Shown here: in pieces, positions 60,452-64,000 of the stretch
Layout: each line of letters begins with the position of its first letter
Numbering within the stretch: position 1 is the stretch's first letter
Source: Streptomyces canus
Lineage (GTDB): Bacteria; Actinomycetota; Actinomycetes; Streptomycetales; Streptomycetaceae
Direction of reading: 5' to 3'
Length of the DNA stretch: 64,000 bases
Assembly (NCBI RefSeq): GCF_030816965.1
Contig: NZ_JAUSYQ010000002.1
Span: 5,942,001-6,006,000, forward strand
Translations under genes and position numbers: made by a program
The notes under the pieces: model-generated
Databases searched by the model: none
What the model saw: only the letters and a program-made list of their open reading frames with translations
Told to the model about the DNA's origin: nothing

Positions 60452-62731
60452 ATGACCACGACGACGCCCTCCCGCGGCCGCCGGCGTGCCCCCACCCGCA
60501 TCGAGCGGGCGGCGGGCAAGGCCGCGGCGTTGCAGAAACCGCGGGTCATCCTCGCCCTGCTGCTCCTGCTCGGCCTGACCAGCGTGATGCTGCTCGACGG
60601 CTATCTGCGCGCCGAGGTCGGCGGCGACGAGCGGGTGCGCGACGGCGCCGGCTCCGGCAAGGTCCCCGACAAGATCCTCAACGGCGGGCCGATCATCAGC
60701 TTCCGGGGCGGCCAGGCCACCTCGACCTCCGTGCCGGCCAAGACGATCGCGCTCACCTTCGACGACGGCCCGAACCCGACGTACACGCCCCAGGTCCTGA
60801 AGATCCTTGAGAAGTACGACGTCCCGGCGACCTTCTTCCTGGTCGGCTCGATGGTCTCGCGCTACCCGGGGATCGTGAAGGACATGGTCGACCAGGGCAA
60901 TGAGGTGGGCATCCACACCTTCACCCACGTCGACCTCTCCTACCAGAGCGACGCCCGCATCCGGCGCGAGATGACCCAGACGCAGCTCGCCCTCGCGGGC
61001 GCGGCCGGCATCACCACCACGCTGTTCCGGGCGCCGTACTCCTCGGAGACGGACGCGATCGACAACTACAGCTGGCCCGTGTACAAGAAGCTCGGCGAGG
61101 AGGGTTACACCAGCGTCTTCGTCGACACCGACAGCGACGACTGGAAGAAGCCGGGCGTCTCGAAGATCGTCAAGTGGGCTACGCCGGCCGGGACCTCGGG
61201 CGCCTCCGTGCTGATGCACGACGCCGGCGGCGACCGCGAGCAGACGATCAAGGCGCTGCCTACGTACATCGAGAAGATGAAGGCGAAGGGCTACACCTTC
61301 ACCACCATCAGCGGGGTCATCGAGGCGCAGAACGCCGCCGCCCGCGCGGGACAGCAGGCGAACCCCCCTGCCGGCACCGCGGGCGGACAGCTCCAGGGCG
61401 GGAGCCGGAACGGCACCGACCGCCTCCAGGCCGCGCACCGCGAGGCCACCGGCACGACCCTCTACGAGGGCAAGGCGCTCGTCGTGGCCGTCGCCGTCGC
61501 CGAGTACACCGTCCCCACGCTGTCGGTCGGACTCGTGATCGTGGGCGTGGCCGTCATGGGCCGGTTCGGGATGATGCTGATCCTCGCCCGCCGCCACTAC
61601 AGACTGCGCAACAAACGCCGCTTCAGCTGGGGGCCCACGGTCACCCGGCCGGTGACCGTGATCGTGCCGGCGTACAACGAGAAGGAGTGCATCGCCAACA
61701 CCCTGGAGTCGCTGGCGAAGAGCACCCATCCGATCGAGGTCATCGTCGTCGACGACGGCTCCTCGGACGGCACCTCCGAGATCGCCCGCGAGGCGGCCCG
61801 CTCGCTGGGCATGACGAACGTCCGGGTCATCCGCCAGGAGAACGCGGGCAAGCCGGCCGCCCTCAACAACGGTGTCCGCAGCGCCAGTCACGGCATCGTC
61901 GTGATGATGGACGGCGACACCGTGTTCGAACCGGACACCGTACGGCAGCTGGTGCAGCCCTTCGCGAACCCGGAGGTCGGCGCGGTCGCCGGCAACGCCA
62001 AGGTCGGCAACCGCGACACGGTCATCGGCGCCTGGCAGCACATCGAGTACGTGATGGGCTTCAACCTCGACCGCCGGATGTACGACCTGCTGCGCTGCAT
62101 GCCCACCATCCCGGGAGCGATCGGCGCGTTTCGCCGTGAGGCGGTCCTCCAGGTCGGCGGGATGAGCGAGGACACCCTCGCCGAGGACACCGACATCACC
62201 ATCGCGATGCACCGCGCGGGCTGGCGGGTCGTCTACCAGGAGCACGCGCGCGCGTGGACCGAGGCACCGGGCTCCCTCAAGCAGCTGTGGTCGCAGCGTT
62301 ACCGGTGGTCGTACGGCACCATGCAGGCGCTGTGGAAGCACCGCAAGTCCCTTACGGACAAGGGTCCTTCGGGCCGCTTCGGTCGGGTCGGCATGCCGCT
62401 GGTGGTGATCTTCCAGATCGTCACGCCGGTCTTCGCCCCGCTGATCGACGTGTTCACCGCCTACTCGATGATCTTCGTCGACTTCCGGGCGGCGTTGTAC
62501 GCGTGGCTCGCGGTCCTCGGCGTCCAGCTGGTGTGCGCGGCGTACGCCTTCAAGCTGGACAAGGAGAAGTACCGCTATCTGCTGATGATGCCGCTCCAAC
62601 AGCTGGCCTACCGCCAGATGATGTACCTCGTCCTGATCCACTCCTGCATCACCGCGCTCACCGGCGGCCGGCTGCGCTGGCAGAAACTGAAGCGGACCGG
62701 CGAGGTCGGGACCCCGGCGGGGGTGGGCTGA
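60452..62731 (+). CDS. Fused polysaccharide deacetylase and GT2 polysaccharide synthase
   Basis: This 759-residue membrane protein has one N-terminal helix (PRVILALLLLLGLTSVMLLD), an exposed NodB domain with catalytic Asp 104, metal Asp 105 (LTFDDGP), and His 155 and His 159 (HTFTH). A processive GT2 domain follows further membrane helices: VIVPAYNEKE, VVDDGSSDGTSE, MMDGDTVFEPD, AEDTDIT, and QRYRW, then C-terminal helices. It should polymerise N-acetylglucosamine-like sugars and deacetylate the product outside. MatB of S. coelicolor has this layout as I recall. Its stop overlaps the acyltransferase start (TGATG). Confidence 0.94.
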   Translation: MTTTTPSRGRRRAPTRIERAAGKAAALQKPRVILALLLLLGLTSVMLLDGYLRAEVGGDERVRDGAGSGKVPDKILNGGPIISFRGGQATSTSVPAKTIALTFDDGPNPTYTPQVLKILEKYDVPATFFLVGSMVSRYPGIVKDMVDQGNEVGIHTFTHVDLSYQSDARIRREMTQTQLALAGAAGITTTLFRAPYSSETDAIDNYSWPVYKKLGEEGYTSVFVDTDSDDWKKPGVSKIVKWATPAGTSGASVLMHDAGGDREQTIKALPTYIEKMKAKGYTFTTISGVIEAQNAAARAGQQANPPAGTAGGQLQGGSRNGTDRLQAAHREATGTTLYEGKALVVAVAVAEYTVPTLSVGLVIVGVAVMGRFGMMLILARRHYRLRNKRRFSWGPTVTRPVTVIVPAYNEKECIANTLESLAKSTHPIEVIVVDDGSSDGTSEIAREAARSLGMTNVRVIRQENAGKPAALNNGVRSASHGIVVMMDGDTVFEPDTVRQLVQPFANPEVGAVAGNAKVGNRDTVIGAWQHIEYVMGFNLDRRMYDLLRCMPTIPGAIGAFRREAVLQVGGMSEDTLAEDTDITIAMHRAGWRVVYQEHARAWTEAPGSLKQLWSQRYRWSYGTMQALWKHRKSLTDKGPSGRFGRVGMPLVVIFQIVTPVFAPLIDVFTAYSMIFVDFRAALYAWLAVLGVQLVCAAYAFKLDKEKYRYLLMMPLQQLAYRQMMYLVLIHSCITALTGGRLRWQKLKRTGEVGTPAGVG

Positions 62732-64000
62732 TGAGCTGGGAGCAGCAGGAGTATCAGCAGCAGGGCTATCAGCAGCAGGGCTGTCCGCAGCAGGGGTACG
62801 ACTGTGAGTACGGGTACTCGGGGTACGTAGAGCAGCCGTATCCGCAGCAGCAGCCGTATCCGCAGGAGTACGTCGACCACGGCTCCTACGGACAGGGCGT
62901 GGAGCCGGAGCCGCCGGTTCCCGGAGCCCCCGCTGACGCCGAGGCGGAGGAGGAGAAGCCTCCGTCTCGGCCCCCGGGCCGCGACCGCTACTTCGACACC
63001 CTCCGGGCCGTCGCCCTGATCCGGGTCGTCACCTATCACACCTTCGGCTGGGCCTGGGCGGGCATGGTCTTCCCCTCCATGGGGATCATGTTCGGCCTGG
63101 CCGGCACGCTGATGGCGAAGTCCCTGGAGCGGCCCGCCCTCACGGTGGTCAGGAGCCGGATGCGCCGCCTGCTGCCGCCGTTCTGGTTCTGGGGCGTCTT
63201 CGTGGTCCTCGCGATGCTGGTCCACGACTGGATGCCGGGCTGGCAGATCGTCTACTGGATCGTGCCGCTCGGCGATCCGCCGGGCAACGCGTGGGGCGAG
63301 CAGGCCTGGGAGATCCTCTGGTATCTGCGGACGTACCTGTGGTTCGTCCTGCTGTCCCCGGTGCTGCTGAAGGTGTTCCGGTCGGCTCCGGTGCCGGTCC
63401 TGCTGCTGTCCCTGACCCCGATCGTCGTCTTGCAGTTCCTGTGGGAGCCGCCGGACAACCGCCTCGGCAGCGCGCTGACGGACCTGGCCACCTTCCTGTT
63501 CTGCTGGATCCTCGGCTTCGCCCACCGGGACGGGGTCCTCGAAAGGCTGAAGGCGCCGGCCGTCGTCGCTCTCTCGCTCGCCGCGATCGGGTTCAGCGGC
63601 TGGTACGCCTTCACGCACCAGGCCGAGACGGGGTCGTACGACCTCGACGACATCCCCCTCGCGCAGGCCTTCTGGTCGGCCGGGTACGTGACGCTCCTGA
63701 TGTGGGCCAAGTCGTGCTTCGGGATCGACTTCGCCTGGCTCACCCGCTTCCGGCGGACCGACCGGGTCGTCACGATCTTCAACTCCCGCGCGGTGACGAT
63801 CTACCTGTGGCACGAGATCGCGCTGATCCTCGCCGTGCCGCTGATCGACCAGTTCTGGAACGTGCCCGCGTTCGAGAAGTGGCTGCCGCTGGAGAGCCAG
63901 TGGTTCATGTTCGGCGTCGGCTGGATCCTGATCGCGGGATTCGTGCTGCTGTGCGGATGGGTGGAGGACGTGGCCGGGAAGAAGAAGCCGCAGCTTCTTC
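62731..64000 (+). CDS. Membrane acyltransferase (partial, 3' end beyond window)
   Basis: The first 423 codons are seen. The N-terminus is Gln/Tyr-rich (EYQQQGYQQQG, YPQQQPYPQEY) and carries several Tyr-Gln-Gln repeats. Then come the acyltransferase-3 helices: RDRYFDTLRAVALIRVVTYH, MRRLLPPFWFWGVFVVLAML, WYLRTYLWFVLLSPVLLKVF, and VVALSLAAIGFSGW. It may add acyl groups to the exopolysaccharide made by the overlapping upstream gene. The start ATG 62731 shares one base with its stop. Confidence 0.9.
   Translation, partial: MSWEQQEYQQQGYQQQGCPQQGYDCEYGYSGYVEQPYPQQQPYPQEYVDHGSYGQGVEPEPPVPGAPADAEAEEEKPPSRPPGRDRYFDTLRAVALIRVVTYHTFGWAWAGMVFPSMGIMFGLAGTLMAKSLERPALTVVRSRMRRLLPPFWFWGVFVVLAMLVHDWMPGWQIVYWIVPLGDPPGNAWGEQAWEILWYLRTYLWFVLLSPVLLKVFRSAPVPVLLLSLTPIVVLQFLWEPPDNRLGSALTDLATFLFCWILGFAHRDGVLERLKAPAVVALSLAAIGFSGWYAFTHQAETGSYDLDDIPLAQAFWSAGYVTLLMWAKSCFGIDFAWLTRFRRTDRVVTIFNSRAVTIYLWHEIALILAVPLIDQFWNVPAFEKWLPLESQWFMFGVGWILIAGFVLLCGWVEDVAGKKKPQLL

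Overview
This window is high-G+C DNA with Streptomyces-type gene density, frequent GTG starts, start/stop-overlapping operons and very rare TTA codons. The gene content fits the core region of a Streptomyces chromosome: a futalosine-pathway menaquinone cluster, the cytochrome c System II genes, hemL, a whiJ-like triad and the long-UTR cold-shock gene. From memory, the order resembles the S. coelicolor segment that runs from hemL past mqnC, with accessory genes inserted and deleted. I could not run a search to confirm this. No rRNA, tRNA or CRISPR array was seen.

Layout. 1-5.7 kb: the end of a sugar ABC permease, a GH1 beta-glucosidase, then a tandem-module Lrp regulator divergent from an AbgT transporter and a carboxypeptidase-G2-like M20 peptidase, which together look like folate-fragment salvage. 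5.7-15 kb: a hypothetical gene, hemL, a histidine phosphatase, an odd deacetylase-like lipoprotein, and the operon resA-ccdA-resB-ccsB for cytochrome c maturation. 15-17.4 kb: an ArsR regulator divergent from a quinone oxidoreductase, and a transglutaminase-fold gene carrying a TTA codon. 17.4-24.2 kb: a cytosine-utilisation group (PucR regulator, fungal-type cytosine deaminase, IPNS-like oxygenase, NCS1 permease) split by a TnpB element. 24.7-30.2 kb: menaquinone genes (UbiD, UbiA and UbiX homologues, an AsnC regulator, mqnE), followed by udgX, a GNAT gene, and small genes.

32-38.6 kb: a fatty-acid unit (TetR regulator, MaoC hydratase, FabG4-type reductase, thiolase, long-chain acyl-CoA ligase) with a perfect 18-bp palindrome between the divergent fabG and thiolase genes. 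38.6-47 kb: an accessory region with a secreted PNGase A-type amidase, a remnant of an anti-sigma-type ATPase, an FG-GAP protein, a whiJ-like triad, an SMI1/KNR4 protein, and a caspase-WD40 protein coupled to an EACC1-like partner. The last pair is the best candidate for a little-studied conflict system. 47-53 kb: LysR, a DUF6817-like gene, a KstD-type flavoprotein, a methyltransferase, azlCD with a divergent XRE-cupin regulator, and a cold-shock gene. 53.3-58.8 kb: mqnA, a receptor Ser/Thr kinase overlapping a prepilin peptidase, mqnC, and a degenerate amidohydrolase-like gene. 58.8-64 kb: a GH18-like lipoprotein and an exopolysaccharide operon encoding a fused deacetylase-glycosyltransferase and a membrane acyltransferase cut by the window end.

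How the genes work together: mqnA, mqnE, mqnC and the UbiA/UbiD/UbiX homologues cover most of the futalosine route to menaquinone. The Res/Ccs operon builds the c-type cytochromes that menaquinol feeds, and hemL supplies the haem precursor. The respiratory theme therefore runs through the conserved parts, while the accessory parts carry regulation, conflict and cell-surface genes.
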